This document shows positions 11,100-25,243 of a stretch of DNA of 64,000 nt, in pieces. Position 1 is the first letter of the stretch. Each line of letters opens with the position of its first letter. The DNA lies in the NCBI GenBank assembly GCA_001599715.1, contig BCHU01000002.1, forward strand, positions 1,054,001 through 1,118,000, read 5' to 3'. The notes beneath the pieces are model-generated. The model searched no databases, was not told the DNA's origin, and saw only the letters and a program-made list of their open reading frames with translations. The translations under genes and the position numbers were made by a program. This DNA comes from Phaeotremella fagi (taxonomy: Eukaryota > Basidiomycota > Tremellomycetes > Tremellales > Phaeotremellaceae).

Positions 11100-11796
11100 T
11101 CACTCCCCGCAGATCTCATCCCAGAAATTCCAAGCGTAATCGTAAAGGGTCTTAACAAATTGACTCCTTGTTCTGGACAAATTTCTAACCTCATCAATAT
11201 CCAACTCAGAATTTCCGTTTGCCAAACTGGAAGATTGACTTTTGTTCTTCCCGAAGAATTCTACCGCGGCTTTACTGATTATTTCGATCGAGTCTTTGAT
11301 TGTTTGTTTAGCTTCCGTTGATAAGAGGTGATTGTCTTTGACGATTTTTGAGAGAAGACTCATGAAAGCTAAATCACATAGTAATTCACCTTTCCCATCG
11401 TTTTCGATGCATTCTGTAGTTTTATACTCCTAGAGTGTCTGTTCAGCATCATTGACTAAAACAACTGGGAGTAGATCTACGTACCCAAGCACTTTTATCT
11501 TCTGATTCATAGATTATCAAAGTTTCTCTACCATAAACAGTCAGGAGTTCATATAGATTTTTAGCGTTCATATCTTCAATGTATTGGTCAACGAAACGTG
11601 TGTATCCCTCGGTATTCTTCATCCAATCCTCCAAAAGGAACATCTCATCTGGGACCTGCTTCTCGGACTCATTATCGTAGATTCTTTTTCCATCTAGATC
11701 CAACTTAATTTTTTGACAGTCGAGCATGGACCAAGGACGAAGTCCGTACGTATCGGAATCCTCCGACGTGGGAATACTACGAATACTCTCTGACAT
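11100..11796 (-). CDS. Hypothetical small protein, two exons
   Basis: Exon 1 runs 11796-11485 (an in-frame ATG also exists at 11826). The intron is 11484-11430 (GTACGT...TCTAG), and exon 2 is 11429-11100, joining ...DKSAW to EYKTTECIEN... in one frame. The product is about 213 residues, acidic, helix-rich towards the C-terminus (KQTIKDSIEIISKAAVEFF), ending WDEICGE. No signal peptide, membrane helix, zinc motif or catalytic signature is visible, and I do not recognise the family. The clean splice and long joined frame support a real gene. It sits between the Hsp110 promoter and SDH3. Function unknown. Confidence 0.6.
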
Positions 11797-12503
11797 ATTG
11801 AGATGGTACTGATCAAGATGAGACAATAAGACAACACAAATTTATATTGAGAGGCTGTAAAACGAGGTGGATGACCAATGTTGGTTCTATGTTCAAAGAG
11901 AGAACGAGAGAATTGGGGGATTGCACAAATGTCAAGGGCATGTAATGAGCTGATCTTTTGATGGGCCTTCGACTGAATAAGAAGACGAAAATTGGTTGGT
12001 GGAGCGAGAAGTGCAGAGAAGTCCAAAAATATATTTGAATGTGTGGAGCTACCAATGAAAAGAACGACACAAGAAATGTTTCAACATTTTGACTCAGCTT
12101 GGCGTTATTCTCTATGGCGTTGCAATTGGAAGACCACACTGCTCAGTTCTTTATTTTCAATTTAGTGAATGATACACTGACAAATGGGTTATAGGAAGGA
12201 GCTTTAAAAATTCTGATAATGGGGCCTAATCATTACTAACCAGAAACATTTACTGCAGATGCAGTTAAATACTGTATGCAGGAAAATAATAGTATTTGGG
12301 CAAACATCTTTCAGATACCGTAGATGTGCATTCCACGAGAAAAACTAAACACCCATACGAGTTCTGCCACAATCGGTAATAATCGCAAACAAGTAAAGTG
12401 CCACAAACAGCGATTACACCCGCAACCAGCGAGCGAGCAATGAGCAACGAATCAATTTGGGTGGATTTCAGACATCTACTATTCTCTTTAGATATCATAC
12501 AAG
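11797..12503. promoter_or_regulatory. Divergent upstream region of the hypothetical gene and SDH3
   Basis: About 700 bases between a minus-strand and a plus-strand start, so it should hold both promoters. Open frames inside it on the minus strand lack coding character. No specific site recognised. Confidence 0.4.
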
Positions 12504-13358
12504 ATGGCTTCAGTCACTCTAACAACCTCATCAATGTTGGGTAGAAGATCAATCTTGAGAGCTGTTGGTACTGGTGAGTTGAATCTGTAAAAGGTTAGGG
12601 CGCCCAACTCACGCAACGTAGCTCCAACTCTTCGTTTCGCTACTCCTCAAATGATTTTGGCACAGAGAAGGTAAGTGTAGGGCTGTTCAGTTGATGTCAA
12701 TTGAAGGTGTGGAGGAGATTCATATGTGCCGATGGGTAGAATGAAGTCGGTCGGAGGGTTGGGATGGGTTTAAAATCTATTTTGAACACCTATTGACAAC
12801 CAAGCAGAATGGCATCAACCGAATCATTCACTCCCAAAGAATCATTACAAATCTTGAACAAACAAAGAGAGAACAGACCCATGTCACCTCATGCTACCAT
12901 CTACCAACCCCAAGTAAGTCATCGCTTTTGTCTCCAAAGAAAGAGACAACCAATTGAAATTCGTCTAGTTAACATGGGTCGCATCGATATTCAACCGTAT
13001 CACCGGTGTCGCTCTCTCCACACTTTTATACGGTGGATCAATCCTTTATCTACTCCACCCATACGTCCCAGCTATCGATTCCGCCCATCTCATCCAACTC
13101 GCACACGATCTACCAGTTTGGTTCAAAGGTGGTATCAAATTCATTTTAGCTGTTCCATTCACTTTCCACACATTTAACGGTATCAGACATTTGATTTGGG
13201 ACGTTGGAAAGGGTACGTTCTAGCTTCATCGCGAAAGTAATCATGGACTGACATAGAAATCACTCCTAGCTCTCACTATCAAAGGTGTCTATTCTACCGG
13301 TTACACTGTCATCGCAGCTACTGTCGTTTCCAGTATCTACCTTGCCTTCTTCGTCTAA
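12504..13358 (+). CDS. SDH3: Succinate dehydrogenase cytochrome b subunit (complex II, SdhC/Sdh3)
   Basis: Five exons are proposed: the start ATG at 12504, then small exons coding a Ser/Thr/Arg-rich mitochondrial presequence (MASVTLTTSSMLGRRSILRA), then ILAQRRMAST. The mature part follows with the family signature RPMSPHATIYQPQLTWVAS. Three hydrophobic segments follow, and HTFNGIRHLIWD carries the conserved His that ligates haem b. The protein ends SSIYLAFFV with TAA at 13356-13358. Sdh3 anchors the flavoprotein and iron-sulfur subunits in the inner mitochondrial membrane and forms part of the ubiquinone site. The joined frame is continuous across all four short introns. Confident. Confidence 0.93.
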
Positions 13359-13475
13359 GATACGATTTTTAATCCTGTACACTAGTTGACAATGATAATC
13401 ATTATGCAATATTGGGTCTCGTATCCTGTGAGAGACATGTGTGAACTGATCGTGTTTCGTTGGTGACCGTCTTGT

Positions 13476-14373
13476 CTATCTAAACCAAGCCCCTACACCG
13501 ATCCCAGGCTGATCCCCTCCTTCTGCACTATGCCACCATCCTTCTGGGACTAAAACCGAATCACCAGGTCCAACATTAACCTCACAAGCGTCTTGTAATT
13601 GAAATGCCTTTTCAAGTTGATTTCTCCAATCTACCAAATTCTGATCGGAGGTGTTCGAGAAAAGTTGGGATACAGGCAGAGGTAGCTGAGAAGTATTCTT
13701 GTGTCTAGGTATAGATGATGGCGATAACAGCCCTTCAGCCGACGGTGGAAGTAGATGAAAAGTTTTATTTCCAAGCACTACAGTAAATCAGAACTTCGTA
13801 AACCAAATACCTACCCTGCGTATATAGTCCCACATAAGGATCCCTATGGAAAGGAGTAAACGAATGTCCAGGTCCGATCCAGATCGTCCTTCGATACAGA
13901 GTTTTCGAAAGACCACATTGGAAATGTGGTAGAGCTGGGAAGAAATTCGATAGATTCGGAGCTAGATCTAATAAATCCGATTGAGCTAGATAACCAGTTG
14001 GTAGATCTTGATCAGAAGACGGGATCTTATTCAAGATGAAGGCATCGAGAAACAGACCTAGTGAGAACGTTAGACGAAGGAAATGTCGATGAAATGAGAT
14101 CTTACCGAAACCCATGGTTATTCTTTGCCATTCTGGATCTAAATATCCTCTCCCTTTCTTACCCAGTTCGATCTCGACTTGACGATGCTCTCCAACACTT
14201 TCTCTGAGTTCTTTCAAATCGTCGTTCAACGTCCAGGATAACGCTGACCAGTTTTGGACTAGGGAGGTTAATTTGAGAGGGGTTGGGTTTTGGGCGGATA
14301 GGTGTTTAGAGAGAGTTGATGGTGATATTGCGGCTATTGTTTTGGCTTTTTGGATTATCGTTCGTGGTGACAT
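13476..14373 (-). CDS. JmjC/cupin-8 domain Fe(II)/2-oxoglutarate oxygenase
   Basis: Three exons from 14373; the splices give ITMGFGLFLDAF and YTQVLGNKTFHLL in continuous frame. The JmjC core is visible: GPGHSFTPFHRDPY supplies the HxD iron ligands (His-Arg-Asp), followed by LYTQVLGNKTFHLLPP. The distal histidine is in GDSVLVPEGWWHSAEGG near the end. The layout (small protein of about 270 residues, single JmjC domain, no PHD or zinc finger) matches the JMJD5/TYW5-like cupin-8 group, which hydroxylates proteins or the tRNA wybutosine base. It does not match the large histone demethylases. The substrate cannot be told from sequence. The gene is divergent from Kae1 with about 150 bases between starts. 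Confidence 0.82.
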
Positions 14374-14525
14374 TGTAGGTAGTAGGTGAGAGTCCTCGAT
14401 GACAGGACGTTGCTTGAATTACTTGAACAAAATTTGTGGAATTCAAAAGTGGAGGTTGATTTTTGAAATTTATTTGTTTTCAATCTTACTTTCATTATCA
14501 ACATTCATCTTTCATCCATATCAAA
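14374..14525. promoter_or_regulatory. Compact divergent promoter (JmjC protein / Kae1)
   Basis: Only 152 bases separate the two start codons, so the genes share one small promoter. It contains an AT-rich centre. No specific factor site was identified. Confidence 0.5.
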
Positions 14526-15997
<1,472 letters not shown>

Positions 15998-16277
15998 ACA
16001 GAAGATAGAATTTATATGTTGATAATCATGCATTGTAATATATTGATACAGTATTCAATCGAACGATTTGAACTTTTCTGAATTTGTCAAAAATCATGAC
16101 CTGACCCAAATTCTACTTTATATTGATACAAAAAGATATTTTTCATTACCCGTCCAAAACTCTATCTAGTAGAATACACTTTCCCAAAAGCTGAAGATTC
16201 GTGTACGAGCAAATATATATATATGTAGGTAATTAGAACCCAATTTCTGGAATTCATCTATCAGCGTTTATCAAAAA
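15998..16277. other. Convergent 3' flanks of Kae1 and the histidine kinase
   Basis: AT-rich spacer between two converging genes, including a short TA repeat (about 16215-16225). If the last kinase intron is used (see that entry), the kinase coding region would extend into it. Confidence 0.4.
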
Positions 16278-19200
16278 TCAACAGAAGAGATCACACTCAC
16301 TCTTGAAAATTAAATCCAAAGAAGCCAATGAAACAGGTTTAACGAGATACCCATCGACCCCACTACCAAAAGCTTGACGTTTATCATCAGCAGTAGCCAA
16401 ACCAGTCAACGCAAAGATTTTAGCTCTGGCCTGAACGACCAAAGGTGGAGCTATGCTAACAGGTTTACCGGGACCCGGTACGATGTCAGGTGGTATACCA
16501 CGTCTTGAGGCTTCGACTTGTCGGATGGCTGCTGTAGCTTCGTAGCCGTTCATGATTGGCATTGAAATATCCATCAGAATGATACTGAGACCAGTCAGTT
16601 TGGACTCTTTACCACAGTCATGATCGAATCGATGACGACTTACTCCCAATAATTCGCTGGTGTGTCTCTGAATAAATCTAATCCAGCTTGTCCATCTACA
16701 GCTTCAGCGTATTCGTAACCCTAAACACTGGTCAATACATAGAAAGACAACGTCCACAACAATACTCACCTTTTTCTTCAAGAACGCACCCAAAACTCTA
16801 CGATTGATAATGTTATCCTCGACAACCATAACTCTAGCGGTCCTGGTTCGTTGATATGATTCAGGTAAAGTAGCAGCTTTCAACATGACACCACCATCAG
16901 CGAGTGATATCGTTGAGATGGTCGAAGTTGGTGAACCAGGGGAAGGCGTATCGGAAGCGTTGGAAGGTACACGTCTAGGTTGGGGTGGTGCATGGTAAGT
17001 CATTCCTCTTGGGGCCATTGTCGGACGCGACAACGAAGATTGACGATCTTCTTCCGATCGTCTTCTCGTTAACGGAGCTCTATCTTTAACCTTTGGTGAA
17101 ACCAATTCACTTATCGTTGAAGCTGATTCCGCTGAAGCTCCAGATGAACCTCTAGATATACCAGGTCGATTGACATCACCTTCATTCGACTCCTGTTGAA
17201 TTCCACTCCCAATCGTAGAACTTCGTCGATGTGGTCGATGACCACCTTCAGTCCAATCTATCGCCTCCTTCAAAGCAATCTGGAAACCACCAGGTCCAAC
17301 AGGTTTATAAACCGTTTGACAATATCCACCAGATTCGTTGATCTCATCGCGGATTTTGAATATCTCAGGGAAACGAAGTGACAAGAACATGATTATTGGT
17401 TTACCACTTGATTTGAGACTTTCCAAGATTTCAACACTCTCGTTGATAACCAGAACATCAGCTGATTCATCTTTGACCTCGAAATTCCAGTATTGGGCGT
17501 AATAACCTAAAACTTCAAGTTCAAGTTCTAAACCACGATGTTCAGGTGTGAAACCGAGTAAAGAGAGTGAATAACCGAAACCGAATTGAGAGGATATCGA
17601 CATTGACGAAGAAACCGATGAACTGTCATCATCGTCTTCTGCCAACTCCACATCAAAGGTCACACGGATTTCGGTTCCCATGGCTTCAGCTGACCAAACG
17701 TCCACTTTCCCATTGACACTTTCAGATCGAACGATACTGTTGACAATGGCTAAACCAAGACCTGTTCCTGTTTGTAAAGGATTTTCTTGAGAGAAAGGAT
17801 GGAAGAGTTGTTCTTTCAAGAATTCTTTACCGATACCTTTCCCAGTATCTATCACTGCCATTTCAACTGGAATAATTTTTGATCCAGGGTCATGGGGAAG
17901 TTCTCGCAAAGTGACTTGAACGAAACCGTCCTACTTGTCAGTGAGGCACATGAAAACACACTTACGGTGGTGAACTTGAGTGAATTTCCGACCAAGTTCA
18001 TCAAGACACGACGAAGACCACCTCGTTCACAACGGACGTTCCAACCCTGATTGATGTTAGTCAATAAACCCAAGTCTAAGAAACACAACTCACCCCTCTC
18101 CTTTGAGCGATATCAATAACAGTTTCCACATGAGTCAACTTCTCACCCATACTTCGTCTTTGATCACGGGGTATCAAAGAACTTGCAGGTGGAGCGTAGA
18201 AGCTACCGATATCAGAATCACCATGGAACAAACGAGCTCTCTGACCGATCCAACAACCTTCAACCGTAGATTCGACCAAAGAAGCCAAATTGACTCTGGC
18301 AAGTTTGATAGCTCCAGATCCAGTATTTACTCCTTTACCAGTACCTGATAATTTCGTGAAATCTAACACATGATTCACAGTTTCAATCAAAGAGTTACCA
18401 CATGTTTGAACTGTTTTCAAGAATGATATTTGAGTCGAATCGAGATTGGTATCGGAAAGCAATTCAGCTGCTGCCAAGATACCATGAAGTGGAGTTCTCA
18501 GTTCATGACTGACGGAAGATATCAAGATTGATTTAGCTTTATCGGCCAAGACCATTCTTCGTTTCAAGACAGCTGAAAGAATAACTACACCGATAGCACG
18601 TAGGAACTGTAATTCGTAACCTTCCAAGAATTGTTTAGCCTTATCACAAGTGTAGGCGCAGATCAAGGCAAAAGGTTGTTGATCGACACCGAAAATTGGG
18701 ACTACCATTCCGTATTTCAAAGCCGAAGGGAAAATGTATTTGATCCACGACGGAGCTACGTTTTCGAATATACGACCATCCTTGTTTTCTTGTAAGAATT
18801 CTGATAATTTCTGATGCTCGATTGAGGTGAGTGGTCGAGTTGGAACTGGGGAAGGAACGGTCCCTAAAACAGGTAAAGCTGATACAGGTCCGAAACCATC
18901 TGAACGTTCCAGAACAGGTGAAGAACTGTTACTATTCGATTCGTCGCCGTAAGGATTAGCTCTGTAAACTTTGTGGTTTCCAGAAGGACTGTCAACCTCC
19001 ATCATCTCGAATTGACCAATATCAAGAATCACACATCCGTCCAGATCCAAAGTTGTCGATACGAGTTTAGCAGCTCTGGAATATACTTGATCCATTTTAG
19101 CTGCAGCTTCAGCGTTCGACGCTGTAGATTTAGCGTCCATTTCCAAACATTCCCTAGTGAATTTTTCCATTGAATTTTGGATTCGATCTCGAGTTCGTAA

Positions 19201-21549
19201 TTGGATCTAGAAATCAGTCACCGAATATTAAAAAAACTCACCTTGTCACGCCAAAGTTCCATTTCTCTCATTGCAACAGCTGCAAATTCTTTCAAAATCA
19301 ATCGTGATCTAGGTGGGAAATCCGTTCGAGGGCGATCATCAATAATACAAAGACTTCCGAGATTGTATCCATCCGCTGTTCGAAGTGGTGCACCAGCGTA
19401 AAATCTAATATGAGGTGGTCCAACTACTTGTGGATTACCTGAGAATCTCCAATCCTGAGTAGCGTCCAGGACGACGAACGGTTCGTCGTTACTAAAGAAA
19501 TCAGTACGACTACAAATTCAAAACTTACTTTGCCAGCAGTGCGTGACTGCAGAAACTTGATATTCTTGACGCTTCAGTAGCTCCTAAACCGGATTCTGAT
19601 TTATGCCATTGTACATCACTATCGATCAAAGCTATCAGGACGATTTTTGAACTGAAAACCAATTTTGCCATATGGGCTATCCGATCGAAATTGATGTCAG
19701 GTGCGGTGTGTAAAATGTTGAACCGATACAACGCCTTTCGTCTTGCCAGCTCATCAGGAGGGATGGGTGCAGGTAACCAACCGAATTTTTCAAACAACGG
19801 TCCAATGTCTGCAGCTGATGCCAATGATGGTAATTTGAAACCTGGTGAAGCGGGAACCGAAGTTGTTGCTGCAGTAGCTGGTTGTTCAGTGGTACCAGTG
19901 ACAGTTTGTGATGAGGAGCTTTGTGATATCTCACTCTGTTTTCTATCAAGATGCGGTGAAGTTGCAGCAGCGCCGAAATAATCAGAGCTCGATTCCACTT
20001 CAATAGCTCTTTCCAGAGGTGCTGAAGCAGCGGGTATCCTGGTTCCATGGGCGATACCAGCGAATCTTGTTTGTGTATTTCCAGCATCTCGACCTTTGGC
20101 TGAACCAGGTACTTCGTCAGGTGTGGTTGCAGGACTGGCTTGAATAGTTGCAAGTGTTGGAACAGGGGATGAAGGGATTGCTATTCCTGTACGACCACTC
20201 TCCACACTTGACAAACTTCTACTCAAGGGGTATTTCGAAGGGCCAGGATCTGAACTAACGTTGTCCTTGATACTTGAAGTTCTTGATACGTGAGATGAAA
20301 GCGGATCCATAAGTTCACGTTCTGGACTTGGAACGTTTAAAGGAGCGAAATCTGATTGTCTGAAACCTGAAGCTGCCATTCGAACAGTTGCAGCAGCTAG
20401 TGAATAAGAAGGTAAAGATAATTGATCCGGACTAGGAATGGTTGATAGAGCGTTGGAAGGTAGATCTTCAAGATCAAAAGTTCTTTTTCGAGCAGCGATA
20501 GCGGCTGCCATTGAACCTGATTTATTGGTTGTTGGTGGATGCATACTCCCGCCTGAAGATGGCATCGAGCTCGCACTGGTGAGAGTCGAAGCTGAACTAC
20601 TTGAATTTTTGGAACTAAATGTTCGCACTGAACTTCCACTATCGGTAGTGACTTCTGGTCGCTCTGGGAGTGAGATCGTATGTTTGCCAGGAGAAGAATG
20701 AGCTGAAGGGATATCTTCCGTAGGTGAATCAGACGGTTTCGGTGGAGTTGGGATTCGATTAGGATCAAATCGTCCGTTGGCGTAGGAATTACCAAAAGTT
20801 TTCCAATTCAATTTGTCATCATCGTCTTCTTTACTTGGAGGTGGGAAAGCTACCGAACCAGATCTTCCAATCACTAACCCTTTACCTCTGTTAGGTCTCA
20901 CACTCATCGACATCATATCCGTTGCTTTGGTAATCTCATCAATCGCTATCACACAAGCCTCATCCTCCGAACCATCATCAACATGAGGTAGATCAATTAA
21001 GTCGTCGGCAGGTACAGATTCCTTTGATGAATCTGCGGTCGAGGTTTCGTTTTTATCTTCAGGTCGAACTAGAATCGGTACTTTCCCAGGAGCAGTTTTA
21101 GGTCTGACGTTTTTCTTACTGGAAGAACCTCTGATGAGTGCAGGTTTTGTTGAAGGGCCAGCTAAAGATTCTCTGGAATACGATGAGACGGAGGAAGTGA
21201 GAGGTGGTCGACGTGGAGAAGATAAAGGTTTATTCTTGTGTTCCACAGTCGGTTCTAATGGTACACCTATTGAGGTTATTGAAGGGTTGTTGATGGAAGG
21301 TGTCTGACTACCTGATCGACTGCTCGACGCTGCCAAGGTAATATGATGAGCCGCTGGATCATGATGAAGATAATATTGTAATGCGGCCGCAGATTTCAAC
21401 GCTCTACCAGATCTTGATGATGACGGTGTGTTGTTTTCTGTGTCCATCGTCTGTGTGGTTGATGTCGATGTCGATGTTGCTGATGGTTTGGAAGAGGTTA
21501 TCGACGTTGATGCGGAATGAGAATGATCCGTTGGTTGTTGGTCGGTCAT
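16278..21549 (-). CDS. GAF-domain hybrid histidine kinase (two-component sensor)
   Basis: Domain order: a Ser/Pro/Thr-rich N-terminus of over 500 residues; a GAF-like sensor region ([36 protein letters not shown], then [12 protein letters not shown]); a second GAF-like segment; a HisKA box with the phospho-accepting His in [20 protein letters not shown]; and a HATPase with N-box [22 protein letters not shown] and [11 protein letters not shown]-terminal receiver domain has [15 protein letters not shown], the phospho-accepting Asp in [16 protein letters not shown], a LTG switch region and GYLVKPVS. Such kinases feed a His-Asp phosphorelay (Ypd1, then Ssk1/Skn7) controlling stress MAPK signalling; there is no membrane segment, so it is cytosolic. 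Six short introns. The last codons are uncertain: a GTGAGT just before the stop could be a donor extending the gene. Confidence 0.9.
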
Positions 21550-22407
21550 GGAGAAGAGGGAAGTTGTGAGGGAGATGACGTCTGTCTCTTTTGGAGAATT
21601 ATGATTTGTTGGTGATTGTGAGGTTGGAAGTATGTAGCATGAGATTGGGTTGAGAAGAAGTTATGCACAGCAACAAAAGAGTAATTGTAAGAATGTTATT
21701 GGAATGGGATTTTGTTGATGTTGGAAATGAAGTTGAAATGATACTTCAAAGTTTGCTCTAGATCCGGGTGTCTGAATTGATTGATGTGTAAGTGAGTGAT
21801 CGGCCAATGGAGCAGGCACAGAAGGTGGATGGATGGGTGGATGACAGTCACAGCAGATCAAGTTCAAGTATCTCTTGTAATGATATAATTCTAGTTTATG
21901 GTACGAGTTGGTTGAAGTGGAAATATAATGCAGTCGAGATAGAAATAAATCCAATCAAATCAAACCAAACGATAGGATGGGTGGATAAATGTACCCTAAG
22001 CTAAATGAACGATTGAAAATCAACTTATCCTGGCACTGTTAACATCAATCCTATACTACCCTCTCTACGGTTACCTCGTACATCTCTACCTACTCTGATT
22101 CCCATCCTAACCTAAGAAACTCTAACTGTTACCGCTGCTGCATCCTCAAGTCTAGGCCTGAATCCTCAAGCCAGGTTATGAATTCCAATGATCGTCAAAA
22201 CGTAATTTTTCACATTTTTTTTCATTTCCTGCAATCCTATCCCTGTTAGTGATTCAGGGCTTTAAATCCATCAACCAGTCTAGAACATTAAACAATGTTT
22301 GGTACGTCATTTATAAATAACTCTACTACACATTTGACTTTATCAGATATGCAGAGACGGCACCTAATCAAAAGCAGAATCATTAAATCCGACTATGAGC
22401 ATCGTAA
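21550..22407. promoter_or_regulatory. Histidine kinase upstream region
   Basis: About 860 bases between the kinase start and the end of the coiled-coil gene (both minus), expected to hold the kinase promoter and 5' UTR. There are short ORFs on both strands but no coding-quality gene. No specific site recognised. Confidence 0.4.
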
Positions 22408-24835
22408 TCAAGAAGACGAAGGAGTCGAAGTACCAACAACTTCACCACTTGAAGGTCTCGATCCTCCCAGACCATTATCAAACAACGTTGACGAACTCTC
22501 ACTCTTCCCTATAGTCCGTCGTCTACTCCCACTACTGGTACTATTACTACTTTCTCGTCTAACAGAACTCCTTCTTCCAGGTGAAGGGGAAGTGTATCCA
22601 ATAGCTCTATCACCATTCCCACCTTTCGATAATCTGTCCGCAATCTCTTTCTCTCTCATATCAAATTCACGTAAAGCCTCCTCAGCTAATTTATCATCTA
22701 TGACCCGTTTATCAAGATTTGAATTTATGTTGTCAAGAGTCGGTGAAAGAGGTGATGGGTTGACTCCAACGACTGATGAAAGTCGGGTTAGAGGTGTACT
22801 ATTTCTTCTATCCAGTGTGGGTCTGGCAGGAACTGGAGGCGGCGTCGAAGTAACATCCTTTGAAGCCCTCTTAAAAAGATTAGTCGGCCAATACGATTTA
22901 CCAGTCGAATTCGTAGACTGAATCGGTTCAGGCGACAGAACCTCGTTAGAACCATTCTTTGAAATCCCCATCAATTTCAATGCCGCTTCCATATGATGTC
23001 GTTCCCTCCGATCGTCCTCGTCTTCATCGTGAGGTTCAAGTTTTCGAGCTTGGAGAGTATCGTTTCTGGGCGGTGAGACTCGATTGGCTAGTGCTAAAGG
23101 TTTCAAAGCTGGTTTAGGAGGTTCGGTGGGTGTTCCAAATCCAGTTAAATTGCGTAGATCGAGTGAAAATCCTCGACGAGCCTGGGTGTTTTGATCAGCT
23201 TTGTTCCCCGACAGAACACTAACCCTTTTTTCGACCTTGGTCTCCTCGTTTAAATCTTTACTAACTATATCTGATTGATTCGAAATACCCCTAACCAACA
23301 TACTAATCGGTCTAGCTTTCCCAACCGGTTCAGAATGATCGACAAGATCGACATCTTGGGCTTTCTTCATGGCATCCGCAACTTCCTGCAAACTACCTCG
23401 AACGGGTATACCACGATTTGATTTACTATTCAATCGACGGGTTTTATAATCGACAGATAAAATATGTTCGAATCCTTCTTGGGCGATGATTCTGTCGATA
23501 ATCTGAACCAGGTTTAGTTGGAGTTGATACTAGTGAAAACATACCTTGGTACAATACATGTTCAAAGCTTTATTCTCTTCTCTGAGGGTTTTGATCTCAG
23601 CTCGAATCGCTAAAAGTCGTCAGTCCCACTTAAACCCCAAAAAGACCCAAATCCAACAAACCTTCGTTCTCGTCTAGAGGTGTGACCGTCTTTGGTTCCT
23701 CAGCTCTACCCAATTCCGAAGCCAAATCCAAACCACCTTCCTCTCCCTCAGGCGAACTCATCAATCCAGCATCAGGAGACACACCATCAACCTCCCAACA
23801 TTCATCCACATCCTCCAATCTCCTCGGCCTCTCTTCCATCCCCCCAACGAAAAACCCTTTCCCAACCCTCAATTCCCCACTCAAAGTTCTCTCCCTCAAC
23901 ATCGATTCCCAAATCTCATTCTCCTCTCTCAACCTCTTATCAGATTCCTTGAAAGAATTCAATTCATTCAATAACCTTTGGATTTGATTGTTGGAATTCG
24001 TTTTAGACATTTTCAAAGATGAAATCTCTTCTTGGAGATTGACGATTTCTTCGTCTCTGTCGTGAGAGGCTTTATCGGTTTGGAAAGATGATTTCGAATG
24101 TAGATTCTGCGCTTTCAACAATCTATCATGCAGAAACTGTTCTTGAGCTTGAAAAGATTGTCTTTCAGATGCAAACGATTTCTCCTATATCGAAATTTCA
24201 GAATTGTCTCGACCACATAAGAATTGAAACTCACCTGTTCGTTATATCTCTTCTGCAATTCCCTAGTCGATCTCTCAGCTTCTACAAGTCTATTTCTAAT
24301 TTTCTCCAAAACCTCATCCCTAGATTCAAGATCTGCCTCTAGTCTTGCCTAAAAACAGAGAAAGTTTATTTCAGCGGTATCCAAGCAAACCCTCAGCGAC
24401 TGTACCAACCTGTTCATTAAAAGCTTCTTCTGTTCGAGTATGAAATTGATTTAAAGTGTCCATCAACTCCCTAACTTCATTTTTCAATTCCGATTTCTCC
24501 TGTTCATAGATATCGATCCTGGTGGTAAGCTAAGAAAGAAACATGTCATTAGCTACTCAGTTCTCGTACAATAAAGGACTTTGATGTACTTTTTCGATCA
24601 CAGACCAATTCTCACGAAGAGAAAGTATCAATTCCTCCCTCCCAACTCTGATAAGTTCATCTTCATTCCTCTCACTCAAACTTTGTGTATATTCGACACT
24701 ATCTCGATGGCTGTCATGACCGTTACTCTGAATGTTTCCTTTGCCTGGTGGTGGAACGAAAGAGTGTTTTTTGCGATTGGGCGGTGGCGGACGTTGATGA
24801 TGAGTTGGGGTTGAGACTGAGACTTCTAACGACAT
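22408..24835 (-). CDS. Coiled-coil protein, unrecognised
   Basis: Starts at 24835 with a Pro-rich basic segment (PPPPNRKKHSFVPPPGKG), then long heptad-rich stretches: LTTRIDIYEQEKSELKNEV, ELMDTLNQFHTRTEEAFNEQ, DEVLEKIRNRLVEAERSTRE and SSLKMSKTNSNNQIQRLL. A conserved-looking segment follows: ENKALNMYCTKIIDRIIAQ then GFEHILSVDYKTRR. After it comes a Ser/Pro/Arg-rich tail with ALKLMGISKN and a final low-complexity Ser region. At least six short introns separate the exons; one donor is GTACAT, weaker than usual. The layout suggests a cytoskeletal, septal or spindle-pole scaffold, but this is an inference from coiled coil plus disordered tail. No known domain is assigned. Confidence 0.75.
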
Positions 24836-25243
24836 GAGGGGGTTAGATTGGTTCTATTTGATGATCAAATGAGGATAGGAGTATAGATTGAAAATGGAAT
24901 GCAATTGGTTGTTGTTGCTTTCTGAAGGCTGAAACGCACGGTTGATACTCAAAGCTAAGCTACGCAAAGGGGTCAAAGGGGAATCGTCGTGGCATCGTTA
25001 TTTCAAATGATATCTCTCATATTCAGATGGTAGTCATGCAATGTACATAAGACAATTGCACTTTCTTGAATTACATGTATATGTATCACTGTGGCCGCCA
25101 TAAGATTAACAGCTTCGAATAGATACAGTAATTCCAATTCGCAAAAAGTTCAAATGAATCGTGTAATTTGCCACTAACAATGACCGAATTCTTATGCATC
25201 CTTCTGTTCCAACTACCAAGCCTACAACCTACCCACTCCAATC
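24836..25243. other. Intergenic, coiled-coil gene promoter and esterase 3' flank
   Basis: AT-rich region upstream of the coiled-coil gene and downstream of the S-formylglutathione hydrolase. Nothing specific recognised. Confidence 0.4.

Noticed and set aside
22295..22921. Long plus-strand ORF antisense to the coiled-coil gene
   Set aside because: It mirrors a Ser/Arg-rich exon of the minus-strand gene in another frame; composition is low-complexity and it has no own splice structure.
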